Assembly: GCA_017545535.1 (NCBI GenBank)
Contig: JAFWMS010000019.1
Location: forward strand, 1 to 40,465
Reading direction: 5' to 3'
DNA length: 40,465 nt
Source of the DNA: Clostridia bacterium
Lineage (GTDB): Bacteria > Bacillota > Clostridia > Christensenellales > CAG-138
Shown here: piece by piece, positions 23,895 through 32,640 of the stretch
How the letters are laid out: each line of letters opens with the position of its first letter
How positions within the stretch are numbered: the first letter of the stretch is position 1
Program-made: the position numbers and the translations under genes
The notes under the pieces: model-generated
The model's database searches: none
Seen by the model: the letters and a program-made list of their open reading frames with translations, nothing else
Told to the model about the DNA's origin: nothing

Positions 23895-26291
23895 ATGTCG
23901 CCGCTGATTCCCAAGAGCCAGATGACGGAAGAGGATATAAAGCTTAATTACATCACGCCCGCCCTGCTGAACCGCGGCTGGCAGGACAGGATCACCATGG
24001 AGACCGCCGTCAAGTTCACAAACGGCAAGGTGAATCTGAAAGGAAATCTTGTTGTGCGGGAAACGCCGAAGAAGGCGGATTACATTCTATATGTATGCGC
24101 CAACAAGCCCATCGCCATCGTAGAGGCAAAGGATAACAATCATTCTGTTTCCTTTGGGTTGCAGCAGGCGAAGGAATATGCGGAAAAACTGGATCTGCCT
24201 TTTGCGTATTCTTCTAATGGGGACGGCTTTGAAGAATACGACTATCTGACAGGGCTGGAACGAACGATTCCCCTTGATGCGTTCCCAACCCATGATGAGC
24301 TCGTTGTCCGGTACTATCGTGAGATGAACAAGGGTGCTGGTATCACAGAATTGGAAAAGAAGATGCAGGACCAGCCCTATTACTCATCCCAGGATACGTT
24401 TGCGCCTCGTTTTTACCAGCGTATTGCTGTAGATCGTACTCTCGACGCCATTGCCCTCGGCAAGCAGCGTGTTCTCCTTGTTATGGCCACAGGCACCGGC
24501 AAGACCTATACTGCTTTTCAGATCGTGTATCGCCTTATCAAATCCGGCCTTAAGAGCAGGATCCTCTATCTGGCAGACCGGAATATCCTTGTTGATCAAT
24601 CTATAGAGCAGGATTTTAAGCCGCTTGCAAAAACGATCCATAAAATTGACTACAGTGAGGACATCAAGGTTCCGGGCAAAATCCTTAGCCATGAGGTCTA
24701 TTTTGCATTGTATCAGCAGCTTATCGGCGATAACGATGAAAAGCATTATGCGGAGCTCTTTCGGCCCGGCTTTTTCGATCTTGTCATTGTGGATGAGTGC
24801 CACAGAGGGTCCGCAAAGGACGACAGCAAGTGGCGTGAGATTTTGGACTACTTTTCTAGTGCCACGCAGATCGGCATGACAGCTACGCCAAAGGAAAACA
24901 AGTATGTCTCCAACTTGAATTACTTTGGTGAACCAGTGTATACCTACAGTCTCAATGAAGGAATTGAGGATGGCTTCCTCGCCAACTTTAAGGTTATTGA
25001 GCCGCGCATGAACATCAGTGACGGCTGGCGGCCACACAAGGGGCAAACCGATATCAATGGCATTGAGATTGAGGATCGCATTTACAACAACACCGACTAC
25101 GACTATAACATCATTATCGAGGATCGAATCCGGGAAGTCGCCAAGAATATCACGGACTATCTCAAGAGTACGGGCAGAATGCAGAAAACCATTGTGTTTT
25201 GTGCAAACGAGGATGCCGCTGAGCGCATGCGCAAGGAACTGGCAAACATGAACAGCGACATGATGCAGGAGCATCCCGACTATGTGGTGCGCATCACCGG
25301 GTCTGATGAGTACGGTAAGGGAAAATTGGATTATTTCATTTCCATCGGGCAGAAATATCCGGTCATCGCCACGACATCGGAATTGCTGTCTACCGGCGTG
25401 GATACCAAGACTGTAATGCTCATTGCCATCGATAAGAATATCACGTCCATGACCGCATTCAAGCAGACGATAGGGCGTGGGACCCGTATCGTTGAAAAGG
25501 TAAACAAGCTATCCTTTGTCGTTATGGACTTCCGGGGTGTCAGCAGATTGTTTGCCGATCCTGACTGGGATGGTCCCATTGAAATTGATCCGGACTTTGT
25601 TCCCAGCGGGCACAATGACCCAGTTGCCCCACCCACCGACCCGAGCACTCCACCGGATGATCCGAACGATCCCCCCGACACTCCACCGAATGACCCTCCC
25701 GTCGATCCGCCCAAACGGTATAAGCCGGTCGTGGACAAGGAGGGCTGTACGGTCGTTGTTATCCAGAAAACGGTCTCCATATATGACTCGCAGGGCAAGC
25801 TCCTTCGTCAGGAAAGCATCATCGATTATACAAAAACCAACATTCGAGGAGAGTACGGTTCTCTGGATCAGTTTATCCGCTATTGGTCGGGGTTGCAGAA
25901 GAAGGAAGTCATTTCACAGCTGCTTAAGGAACGCGGCATAGACCTTGAAGCGCTGAAGAGGGATCAGAACATGGAGGATGTGGATGATTACGATTTCATC
26001 TGCCATGTGGCCTTCGACCAGAAGCCGTTGACCCGCGCGGAGCGGGCTGGCAAAGTTAAGCGCAGCAGCTTTTTCGGTCAATATAGCGGCCCCGCCCGAG
26101 AGGTGCTGGAAGCCCTGCTGGATCGGTACATGAATCTTGGCATCTCTGAAATGGAGAGTACCGAGATATTGAAACTCGATCCGTTTTCCAAGTATGGAAA
26201 GCCTGCAAAGATCGCCGGCCTGTTCGGTGGTCCGGAAGGGTACTATAAAGCGTTGCACGATCTGGAAGATGCGCTGTACCAAATTGCGTAA
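23895..26291 (+). CDS. hsdR: Type I restriction enzyme, endonuclease/translocase subunit HsdR (EcoEI-like)
   Basis: 798 residues. With HsdM and HsdS it forms the complex that translocates and cuts unmodified foreign DNA. The N-terminal nuclease domain has the PD-(D/E)XK residues (Asp62 in A-D-Y-I-L-Y, then I-V-E-A-K with Glu77 and Lys79). The SF2 motor follows: Walker A M-A-T-G-T-G-K-T (197-204), D-E-C-H-R-G box, G-M-T-A-T-P and the later Q-T-I-G-R-G-T-R. A proline-aspartate-rich linker (about 575-610) joins the C-terminal HsdR domain, which begins around Y-K-P-V-V-D-K-E. AGGAGG lies 8 nt before the ATG. It is the first gene of a long operon. No inactivating change is seen. Confidence 0.95.
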   Translation: MSPLIPKSQMTEEDIKLNYITPALLNRGWQDRITMETAVKFTNGKVNLKGNLVVRETPKKADYILYVCANKPIAIVEAKDNNHSVSFGLQQAKEYAEKLDLPFAYSSNGDGFEEYDYLTGLERTIPLDAFPTHDELVVRYYREMNKGAGITELEKKMQDQPYYSSQDTFAPRFYQRIAVDRTLDAIALGKQRVLLVMATGTGKTYTAFQIVYRLIKSGLKSRILYLADRNILVDQSIEQDFKPLAKTIHKIDYSEDIKVPGKILSHEVYFALYQQLIGDNDEKHYAELFRPGFFDLVIVDECHRGSAKDDSKWREILDYFSSATQIGMTATPKENKYVSNLNYFGEPVYTYSLNEGIEDGFLANFKVIEPRMNISDGWRPHKGQTDINGIEIEDRIYNNTDYDYNIIIEDRIREVAKNITDYLKSTGRMQKTIVFCANEDAAERMRKELANMNSDMMQEHPDYVVRITGSDEYGKGKLDYFISIGQKYPVIATTSELLSTGVDTKTVMLIAIDKNITSMTAFKQTIGRGTRIVEKVNKLSFVVMDFRGVSRLFADPDWDGPIEIDPDFVPSGHNDPVAPPTDPSTPPDDPNDPPDTPPNDPPVDPPKRYKPVVDKEGCTVVVIQKTVSIYDSQGKLLRQESIIDYTKTNIRGEYGSLDQFIRYWSGLQKKEVISQLLKERGIDLEALKRDQNMEDVDDYDFICHVAFDQKPLTRAERAGKVKRSSFFGQYSGPAREVLEALLDRYMNLGISEMESTEILKLDPFSKYGKPAKIAGLFGGPEGYYKALHDLEDALYQIA

Positions 26292-26315
26292 AGCACATGG
26301 AAAGAGGATATCTTT

Positions 26316-27836
26316 ATGAGTAACTTGAGCGGGTTTGTGAAAAGCCTCCGGGATATCATGCGCATGGATTCCGGCATCAGCGGCGATGCGCAGCGCATCG
26401 AGCAAATATCATGGATGCTGTTTCTCAAGATATACGACGCGAAGGAAGACGACTGGGCCTTCGATGACACGAACTACGTTTCCATTCTGCCTGAGGCGTT
26501 TCGCTGGCGCAATTGGGCGTCTCTGGATGCGGAAGGAAAGGGCATGACCGGCGACACGTTGCTGGACTTCGTGAACAATAAGCTGTTTCCCGTGTTGAAG
26601 GGCACTGACCTGAAGGGCAGCGACGGAACCGTTATTACGCCGGGCATCAAAGTGACAGCCGACACGCCGATCAAAAAAGCGATCGTTCGCGCTGTGTTTG
26701 AGGACACCAACCAGTACATGAAGGATGGCGTCCAGCTGCGTCAGGTAATCAACGTGATCGATGGCATTGACTTCGGCTCCTATGAGGAGTCCCATGCCTT
26801 CGGCGAGATCTACGAGAGCATCCTGAAAGAGATGCAGAGCGCAGGCTCCGCTGGTGAGTTCTATACCCCGCGAGCCGTCACGGATTTCATGGCGCAGAGG
26901 ATCGATCCGCAGGTAGGAGAACAGTGCGCCGATTTTGCGGCCGGCACGGGCGGGTTCCTTACCTCCTGGTTGAAGGTTATGGAGCCAAAGCTGAAAACGG
27001 ATGCGGATCGGAAGGCCTTTGACGCATCCATCCATGGCATGGAGAAAAAGCAGTTTCCCTATACCCTTTGTATCACCAATATGCTCCTGCATGGGATCGA
27101 CAACCCCGATATCAAGCATGGGAACAGCCTCAGCCGCAATATTCTGGACTATACCGATGAGGACAAGTTCGACTGCATCCTCATGAATCCTCCCTATGGC
27201 GGGAGTGAGAAAAACGATATAAAGAGCCATTTCCCGGCAGAATTGAGAAGCTCCGAGACCGCGGACCTGTTTATGGCGGTCATCATGTACCGGCTGAAGC
27301 AGGGCGGCCGGGCGGCGGTGATCCTGCCCGACGGCTTCCTGTTCGGCACCGACAATGCCAAGATCAACCTGAAAAAGAAGCTGCTGTCGGAGTTCAACCT
27401 CCACACCGTCATCCGCATGCCCAGCAGCGTCTTTTCGCCCTATACCTCCATCACCACCAACATCCTGTTCTTCGACCGCACCGGCCCCACCAAAGAGACC
27501 TGGTTCTATCGGCTGGACATACCCGAAGGATATAAGCACTTCTCCAAGACCAAGCCCATGAAGCTGGAGCACTTCGCCCCGGCCGTAGATTGGTGGAACA
27601 ATCGGCAGGAGCTGACCGTGGACGGCTTCGACAAGGCGAAAAAGTTCACGGCCCAGCAGCTTTCCCAGGACCTGGGCTACAATTTCGACCAGTGCGGCTA
27701 TCCCCACGAGGAGGAGGAGATCCTGGACCCCCTCTCCCTGATCCAGCGGTATGAGACGGAGCGGGCCTCCCTCAACGCAGAGATCGACCGGGTACTGGAG
27801 GAGATCAAAGCGAAGCTCGGGGGGCAGGAGCTATGA
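26316..27836 (+). CDS. hsdM: Type I restriction-modification system methyltransferase HsdM
   Basis: 506 residues. N6-adenine DNA methyltransferase that protects host DNA. The N-terminal HsdM helical domain (about 1-150) begins F-V-K-S-L-R-D-I-M-R. The catalytic domain has the AdoMet motif F-A-A-G-T-G-G-F (207-214) and the N-P-P-Y catalytic motif (291-294), plus the region G-E-F-Y-T-P-R-A-V (180-188) typical of HsdM. The gene starts 24 nt after hsdR and its stop overlaps the hsdS start as ATGA. The last about 550 bases are GC-rich, like the conserved parts of hsdS. It looks intact. Confidence 0.96.
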   Translation: MSNLSGFVKSLRDIMRMDSGISGDAQRIEQISWMLFLKIYDAKEDDWAFDDTNYVSILPEAFRWRNWASLDAEGKGMTGDTLLDFVNNKLFPVLKGTDLKGSDGTVITPGIKVTADTPIKKAIVRAVFEDTNQYMKDGVQLRQVINVIDGIDFGSYEESHAFGEIYESILKEMQSAGSAGEFYTPRAVTDFMAQRIDPQVGEQCADFAAGTGGFLTSWLKVMEPKLKTDADRKAFDASIHGMEKKQFPYTLCITNMLLHGIDNPDIKHGNSLSRNILDYTDEDKFDCILMNPPYGGSEKNDIKSHFPAELRSSETADLFMAVIMYRLKQGGRAAVILPDGFLFGTDNAKINLKKKLLSEFNLHTVIRMPSSVFSPYTSITTNILFFDRTGPTKETWFYRLDIPEGYKHFSKTKPMKLEHFAPAVDWWNNRQELTVDGFDKAKKFTAQQLSQDLGYNFDQCGYPHEEEEILDPLSLIQRYETERASLNAEIDRVLEEIKAKLGGQEL

Positions 27837-29311
27837 CCCCCCAGGAGCTGAAAAACAGCATCCTGCAGCTGGCCATCCAGGGCAAGCTGGTGGACCAGCG
27901 CCCCGAGGAGGGCACAGCGGAGGACCTGTACCGGCAGATACAGGCGGAGAAGCAGGCCCTGATCAAAGCCGGGAAGCTGAAGAAGGAGAAGCCCCTGCCG
28001 GAGATCACCGAGGACGAAAAGCCCTTTGATATTCCGGAGAGCTGGATGTGGGTAAGAATATCAAGCGTTTGGAGTATACTGAACGGTGATAGAGGGAAAA
28101 ACTACCCTGCAAAACACACTTTAGCCAAATCGGGGATTCCTTTCATCAGCGCACTGAATCTCAATGGTAAAACGGTCATTGAAGATGAAAATCTGTTGTG
28201 CTTATCAAATGAACAGTATCAAAAGCTTGGAAACGGGAAACTAATAAAAGGGGATATTGTCGTTTGCATTCGCGGTTCGCTTGGAAAGCACGGAAAATAT
28301 CCGTTCGAAAAAGGGGCCATTGCTTCATCCCTTGTAATAATGCGTTCATGCTGTAACTGCTCAATTCTTGATGAGTATTTGATGCTATATCTTGATGCTC
28401 CGATATTCTTTGCTGAAATCAAGAAATATGATAACGGTACAGCACAACCAAATCTTGCAGCAAAGAGCTTTGAGCAATTTCTTTTTCCCCTTCCGCCTCT
28501 TGCCGAGCAGAAGCGCATTGTTGCCAAGATCGAGGAACTGCTGCCGCTGATCGACCGGTATGAGGAGGCGTGGACCCGGCTGGAAGCCTTCAACAAGCGC
28601 TTCCCCACAGATATGCAAAAATCCCTTCTCCAGCTGGCCATCCAAGGCAAGCTGGTGGGCCAGCGCCCCCAGGAGGGTACCGGCGAGGACCTCTATCGCC
28701 AGATCCAGGCCGAAAAGCAAGCCCTCATCCGCTCCGGCAAGCTGAAAAAAGACAAGCCACTCCCCGCGATCACCGAGGACGAAATCCCCTTTGACATCCC
28801 GGAGAGTTGGAAGTGGGTTCGTCTTGCTTCCGTTATTGATGTACGTGATGGCACGCATGATACCCCTAAGTATGTTTCAGACGGTATCCCTCTTGTGACT
28901 AGTAAAAACCTGGTTGATGGAAGGATTGACTTCAAGACAACGAAGAATATTTCTCTTGAGGATGCTACAGCTATTAATCTGCGTTCTCGTGTTGATGATG
29001 GGGATATTCTGTTTGCGATGATCGGAACAATTGGCAATCCGGTTTTGGTAAAAAAAGAGCGAGAGTTTAGCATTAAAAATATGGCATTGTTTAAGCCAAT
29101 AGAAGCATCTTTGCTTGATATGCAATATATGCTACTCTTTCTTCGGAAAGCACAAGTAGATATGAAAAAGATAGCGAATGCAAGTGTGCAGTCTTTTGTT
29201 TCATTAACTCTACTGCGTAATTATTTGTTCCCACTGCCGCCGTTCGCAGAGCAAAAACGCATTGTCGCCAAACTTGAAGAACTATTGCCGTTATGTGAAA
29301 GGTTAAAGTGA
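27833..29311 (+). CDS. hsdS: Type I restriction-modification specificity subunit HsdS
   Basis: 492 residues. It sets the DNA target of the complex through two target-recognition domains (TRDs). The layout is a duplicated conserved segment (about residues 4-75 and 261-330, L-Q-L-A-I-Q-G-K-L-V to F-D-I-P-E-S-W), each followed by a variable TRD (about 76-220 and 331-465) and a central or terminal helix beginning A-E-Q-K-R-I-V-A-K. At DNA level the conserved segments (27850-28050 and 28613-28815) are GC-rich and nearly repeated, while both TRDs are AT-rich. That is the composition expected of TRD swapping. The start overlaps hsdM; the next gene begins 1 nt after the stop. Confidence 0.94.
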   Translation: MTPQELKNSILQLAIQGKLVDQRPEEGTAEDLYRQIQAEKQALIKAGKLKKEKPLPEITEDEKPFDIPESWMWVRISSVWSILNGDRGKNYPAKHTLAKSGIPFISALNLNGKTVIEDENLLCLSNEQYQKLGNGKLIKGDIVVCIRGSLGKHGKYPFEKGAIASSLVIMRSCCNCSILDEYLMLYLDAPIFFAEIKKYDNGTAQPNLAAKSFEQFLFPLPPLAEQKRIVAKIEELLPLIDRYEEAWTRLEAFNKRFPTDMQKSLLQLAIQGKLVGQRPQEGTGEDLYRQIQAEKQALIRSGKLKKDKPLPAITEDEIPFDIPESWKWVRLASVIDVRDGTHDTPKYVSDGIPLVTSKNLVDGRIDFKTTKNISLEDATAINLRSRVDDGDILFAMIGTIGNPVLVKKEREFSIKNMALFKPIEASLLDMQYMLLFLRKAQVDMKKIANASVQSFVSLTLLRNYLFPLPPFAEQKRIVAKLEELLPLCERLK

Positions 29312-29312
29312 T

Positions 29313-29741
29313 ATGAGGACGATAGCATTACGTTTCGCCAACAACTTTGCTCCGGCAGAGGGCACGATCGCAGCACACCAGTCAATGATCGCTCAGTTTG
29401 GTTATGTATGGTATGGAAAACTTGGAAATCGCGTTTCGGCAAGTGTGATTAAAAGTATCCTTGAAAACGAATCTCCGCGTATCCTTTTGATCCACAGCGG
29501 CGAAGCAGAACGGTATTGGGCATACGTTGATGGGATTCAAACAGAGCAGCCGCCCCAAGATCAGATTCCTCAGTATTATAGGGACAGAGCATCCGATTTC
29601 AAGACTTGGTTTCGGGTGATTCGATTTGAAAATGCACCGAGAGATATTCTTTCAAAATGCACGGTTGCATCATCAGGCGTAACTTTATCGCTTGCTTCGC
29701 GGCACAGCATGAGCCCGTATTTCATTATTGAAACGACATAA
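29313..29741 (+). CDS. Uncharacterised 142-residue protein directly behind hsdS
   Basis: No family is recognised with confidence. It is a compact protein without membrane helices or signal, with an aromatic-rich middle (G-Y-V-W-Y-G-K-L-G, R-Y-W-A-Y-V) and K-T-W-F-R-V-I-R-F-E. The alternation of short strands and the W-F-R-V stretch recall PUA/EVE-like folds that read modified bases, but this is only an impression. It starts 1 nt after the hsdS stop, so it is part of the restriction operon and translated by reinitiation or coupling. The protease-like gene begins 30 nt later. Confidence 0.7.
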   Translation: MRTIALRFANNFAPAEGTIAAHQSMIAQFGYVWYGKLGNRVSASVIKSILENESPRILLIHSGEAERYWAYVDGIQTEQPPQDQIPQYYRDRASDFKTWFRVIRFENAPRDILSKCTVASSGVTLSLASRHSMSPYFIIETT

Positions 29742-29771
29742 TAAACCAATAGAACAAGGAGGGATATAGAA

Positions 29772-30716
29772 ATGCCAAACTGGGGACAGGTTCTCAACGA
29801 GATTCAGGGGACATCAATTGATAATCCGTTGGATATTGTTCGGCGGAAATACTTAGCAATCATGCACAAGTACACAAATCGAAATGTGATTGCTTATTAT
29901 TCGGGTTTTTTACAGAAACCAAACGGAGACATTGCCATTGATGATAATGATAAAAATGCGTTGATGCAAGCAGTTTGTGGCTTGGATAAATCCTTAGGAT
30001 TGGATTTGATTCTACACACACCCGGCGGCGACACCGCTGCAACAGAATCTATTGTCAACTATTTACGATCCATTTTTGGAAATGACATACGGGCATTTAT
30101 TCCCCAAATCGCAATGTCTGCCGGAACAATGATTGCTCTCTCCTGTAAAGAGATTGTTATGGGGAAACAATCGAACATTGGCCCAGTCGACCCTCAATTT
30201 GGCGGTATGTCGTGTGCGGGTGTAATTGAGGAGTTCAATAGCGCCATTAATTGGATTAAGACCGAACCCGCTTCTGCGCCACTATGGCAAGTCATTATCT
30301 CGAAATACCATCCCACTTTTTTAGGAGATTGTCAAAAAGCAATAGATTGGTCAGACAAAATGGTTTCAGAATGGTTGTGTACAAATATGCTTTCGGATCA
30401 CGCTAATCCAATGGGCGATGCTATAAAAATCGTCGAGATACTTGGAAGTCACAAAGCAACTTTCACACACGCAAAACATATCCATGCCGATGAATGTAGA
30501 AAGCTTGGGATCAAAGTTGTTCCATTGGAGAGTCTTGATCCACGGCAGATTGATGGATGCAAAGATTTACAGGATTGTGTCTTGACAATCCATCATACTT
30601 ATATGCATACTTTTTCTAGTTCAAACGCGGTAAAGATTGTTGAAAACCATCTTGGAAGTGCTATGATAATGAACAACATGCCCATGAATATAACTGCCGG
30701 CCCCATGAAAGCATAA
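29772..30716 (+). CDS. ClpP/SppA-class serine protease of the SDH-like family
   Basis: 314 residues with the crotonase-like fold of SppA/ClpP-class enzymes, closest in pattern to the serine dehydrogenase proteinase (SDH_sah) family. Visible motifs are D-L-I-L-H-T-P-G-G-D-T-A (78-89), the nucleophile-containing I-P-Q-I-A-M-S-A-G-T-M-I-A-L (Ser116) and S-N-I-G-P-V-D-P-Q-F-G-G (134-145). No signal peptide or membrane segment is present, so it acts in the cytoplasm or binds a membrane partner, possibly the protein at 31203. The substrate is unknown. An AAGGAGGG ribosome binding site precedes the ATG. Its place behind hsdRMS suggests a defence role, which is inference. Confidence 0.82.
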   Translation: MPNWGQVLNEIQGTSIDNPLDIVRRKYLAIMHKYTNRNVIAYYSGFLQKPNGDIAIDDNDKNALMQAVCGLDKSLGLDLILHTPGGDTAATESIVNYLRSIFGNDIRAFIPQIAMSAGTMIALSCKEIVMGKQSNIGPVDPQFGGMSCAGVIEEFNSAINWIKTEPASAPLWQVIISKYHPTFLGDCQKAIDWSDKMVSEWLCTNMLSDHANPMGDAIKIVEILGSHKATFTHAKHIHADECRKLGIKVVPLESLDPRQIDGCKDLQDCVLTIHHTYMHTFSSSNAVKIVENHLGSAMIMNNMPMNITAGPMKA

Positions 30717-30731
30717 AAGGAGGAGATCAAT

Positions 30732-30932
30732 TTGGAGAACAGTCAAAACCAGTATTTCCAAATATACCGGTCATTGAACATACCAATAGAACCCTTACCT
30801 TCAAATTATACGCCAGAAGAATACGGGAAACGGCTGGCCGCGATGTCATGTACAAATAAAGGCGTTTCTTATGCGTCTTCAACTGATTATAAAGTGGCCC
30901 TGCAAGCGACCGAATCAAAACACAAGAAATGA
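30732..30932 (+). CDS. Small hypothetical protein (66 residues, TTG start)
   Basis: The frame begins with TTG at 30732, with AAAAGGAGGAGAT just upstream, and ends with TGA at 30930-30932. The protein is polar, without Cys pairs or hydrophobic helix, and has no recognised family. Spacing of 15 nt to the protease gene and 13 nt to the next gene supports it as a real member of the operon. Confidence 0.6.
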   Translation: MENSQNQYFQIYRSLNIPIEPLPSNYTPEEYGKRLAAMSCTNKGVSYASSTDYKVALQATESKHKK

Positions 30933-30945
30933 AAGGATTTTGAAA

Positions 30946-31212
30946 ATGAAAGACTTCAGCAGAGAAGTGACCTTGATTTGTCCAACATGCGGAAATGATC
31001 AGTTTGAGGCGCTGGATCCAAACATCCAGGATTTAAGAGAGGCACCGGATGAAACACAGCTGCGTTGTCCTGACTGTGGGTTGACGATTACCAAAGGGGA
31101 TTTGATTCAAGAAAACTCTGAAAAGATTGAAATAGCGGCAGATGAAATGGCGCAAGATGTTGCGAAAGAGTTTGAAAAAGAACTGGCAAAGGCATTGAAA
31201 AAATGGAAGTAG
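30946..31212 (+). CDS. Small zinc-ribbon protein
   Basis: 88 residues. Two C-x-x-C pairs (C-P-T-C at 12-15 and C-P-D-C about 30 residues later) form a zinc ribbon in the N-terminal half. The C-terminal half is a charged helix rich in Glu and Lys (E-K-I-E-I-A-A-D-E-M-A...L-A-K-A-L-K-K), likely for protein contact. The ATG is preceded by GAAAGGA. The 3' end overlaps the next start by 10 bases, indicating coupled translation. Function unknown. Confidence 0.72.
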   Translation: MKDFSREVTLICPTCGNDQFEALDPNIQDLREAPDETQLRCPDCGLTITKGDLIQENSEKIEIAADEMAQDVAKEFEKELAKALKKWK

Positions 31213-31712
31213 TGAACGAGGTGACCTCAAATATCAACATCGTAGATTTTGTACAGAAATGGGGAGCGTTGATTCTGTCGTTTGCTTCGATGGTCCTTGC
31301 TCTTGTTTCCCTTGCAAAGTCATCAAAGGCGCAAAAACTGCAAAACAGGGTAAATGAACTTGAGTTGAAGATAAAACAAAGTGAGGTTGAGAAGCTGGAA
31401 AAAGAGAAAGAAGAGGCTAAAAATGCTTGCGTTGAAGCAAGAATAATAAAGATGGGAAATGATCGCTACAGATTGAAGGTATGGAATTCAGGGGGCAATA
31501 CGGCATATAATGTCACTGCTAAATTCGAAGATAATTCGGAAATAATCATAATAGATCAAGGTAAGATGCCTTATGAAGAACTTGAGCCAAACAAATCGTT
31601 TGAACTGACTTTGGTATTATATTATTCTTCCCATCTAAAAGCCAAAGCTCTCACGCAATGGACTGATATGAACGGTGAAGCCAAGAGCAAATCGCAGATT
31701 GTGAGCATCTAA
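31203..31712 (+). CDS. Membrane-anchored coiled-coil protein with an Ig-like end
   Basis: 169 residues. One hydrophobic helix (about 20-38, A-L-I-L-S-F-A-S-M-V-L-A-L-V) is followed by a Lys/Glu-rich coiled coil (about 40-73) and a C-terminal beta domain (about 76-169) with V-W-N-S-G-G-N-T-A-Y-N-V, reminiscent of CARDB/Ig-like folds. The short positive-poor N-terminus leaves topology uncertain. It is the last gene of the hsdR-to-31712 operon and overlaps the zinc-ribbon gene. It might bring the soluble protease or restriction complex to the membrane; this is inference. A hairpin follows. Confidence 0.7.
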   Translation: MEVVNEVTSNINIVDFVQKWGALILSFASMVLALVSLAKSSKAQKLQNRVNELELKIKQSEVEKLEKEKEEAKNACVEARIIKMGNDRYRLKVWNSGGNTAYNVTAKFEDNSEIIIIDQGKMPYEELEPNKSFELTLVLYYSSHLKAKALTQWTDMNGEAKSKSQIVSI

Positions 31713-32124
31713 CTATAATAGCCCATGGCGGGGATCGTGCGGATCTCCGCCATGTTTGCTGTTCTGTAGCCTGTGAATCAGGTTGGGCTGGAGGATAAAA
31801 ACCGCGATTTGCTCCAGCTACTTGTCTTTTATACGATTAACTGGAGAAAATCAATATAAATTTCGTTTCGGTCAGGCGCGTTATGAAACAATGCCTGAAC
31901 GAAGAGGGAAATGAAACGGTGACAATTTGTCACCAGTTGAAAAAGCTTGCACAGGTATGCTCTTGTTGACAGCAAAAAGTTAGGCTAAAATGAAGTCGAC
32001 TATATTTTAGCCTAACTTTTCTCATTCGTGATGCAGCTATTCCGTGGCCGGAATGTATGTGAAACCGTTGCAGGAAACAGGAAATTCGGGCATACTATAG
32101 AAAACACGCGAAAAGGAACGAGAT
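31713..32124. other. Non-coding region with three strong hairpins
   Basis: Stem 31724-31731 with 31747-31754 is a possible weak terminator of the operon. A perfect palindrome, GGTGACA-ATT-TGTCACC, lies at 31918-31934. A 17-bp perfect stem is at 31975-31991 with 32004-32020, with A and T runs at the ends, likely a bidirectional terminator. No gene is supported. Confidence 0.65.
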
Positions 32125-32340
32125 ATGAAATCCATTTTGATCAAGGATACGACCCGGGAGGAGCGGGAGGAGATCGTCCGGCGGGCGTTGTGGGGCGGCT
32201 GCGGGGCGGAGTGCGAGTTCTGCTCCGGCTGCGACAACAGGGGCGGCGGCCGGATCGACAGCCTCTATCAGCCCTACATCGATGGAGAAAAGGAGCTCGC
32301 CGAGATCAACGCCGAATACCGTGCCCCCTTTGTGCGATAA
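32125..32340 (+). CDS. Small Cys-rich hypothetical protein
   Basis: 71 residues with a C-G-A-E-C-E-F-C-S-G-C cluster (residues 26-36) that could bind zinc or a metal cluster, in a generally acidic, helical protein. Similar short Cys-rich proteins are common in gut Firmicutes, without known function. AAAGGAAC precedes the ATG. Unlike its AT-rich surroundings this gene is GC-rich, so it may have come from a different source. It stands alone between two repeat-rich gaps. Confidence 0.65.
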   Translation: MKSILIKDTTREEREEIVRRALWGGCGAECEFCSGCDNRGGGRIDSLYQPYIDGEKELAEINAEYRAPFVR

Positions 32341-32455
32341 TTCACCCTGAACAAGTGAAAATTCACCCAATAAAGTGAATATTCACTGAAAATTCGCTCT
32401 CCGGGGTGAATAAAGTGAATTTTCACCCTATAGAAGTGATAATTCAGTCGAATTG
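32341..32455. repeat. Cluster of GTGAA/TTCAC inverted motifs
   Basis: At least eight GTGAA or TTCAC motifs lie within about 115 bp, several as short palindromes (GTGAAAATTCAC, GTGAATATTCAC, GTGAATTTTCAC). It starts right at the stop codon of the small Cys-rich gene. No ORF is supported here. Confidence 0.6.
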
Positions 32456-32517
32456 CCTGCTGCTGATTTCCATTGAGAACTTGCCTCAAAAGTGATGTAA
32501 CTTATCAATGAAAGGCG

Positions 32518-32545
32518 CTACTTGACAATCGTCAAGTAGTGTTTT
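32518..32545 (+). terminator. Hairpin, probable terminator
   Basis: Nine-bp perfect stem CTACTTGAC-AATC-GTCAAGTAG (32518-32539) followed by TGTTTT. Confidence 0.55.
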
Positions 32546-32603
32546 GAGACATCAGTATTTTGTTTCTTCAGACAAAAGATTTAAGCTCGCGGCCTTTTCT
32601 TCT

Positions 32604-32640
32604 GTTCCCCAAAATCAATAAAAAATCATTTTTGGGGAAC
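32604..32640. repeat. Terminal palindrome of the DUF4143 cassette, left copy
   Basis: GTTCCCCAAAA (32604-32614) and its complement (32630-32640). The final codons and stop of the ATPase gene lie inside this repeat. It matches the palindrome at 33879-33913. Confidence 0.7.
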
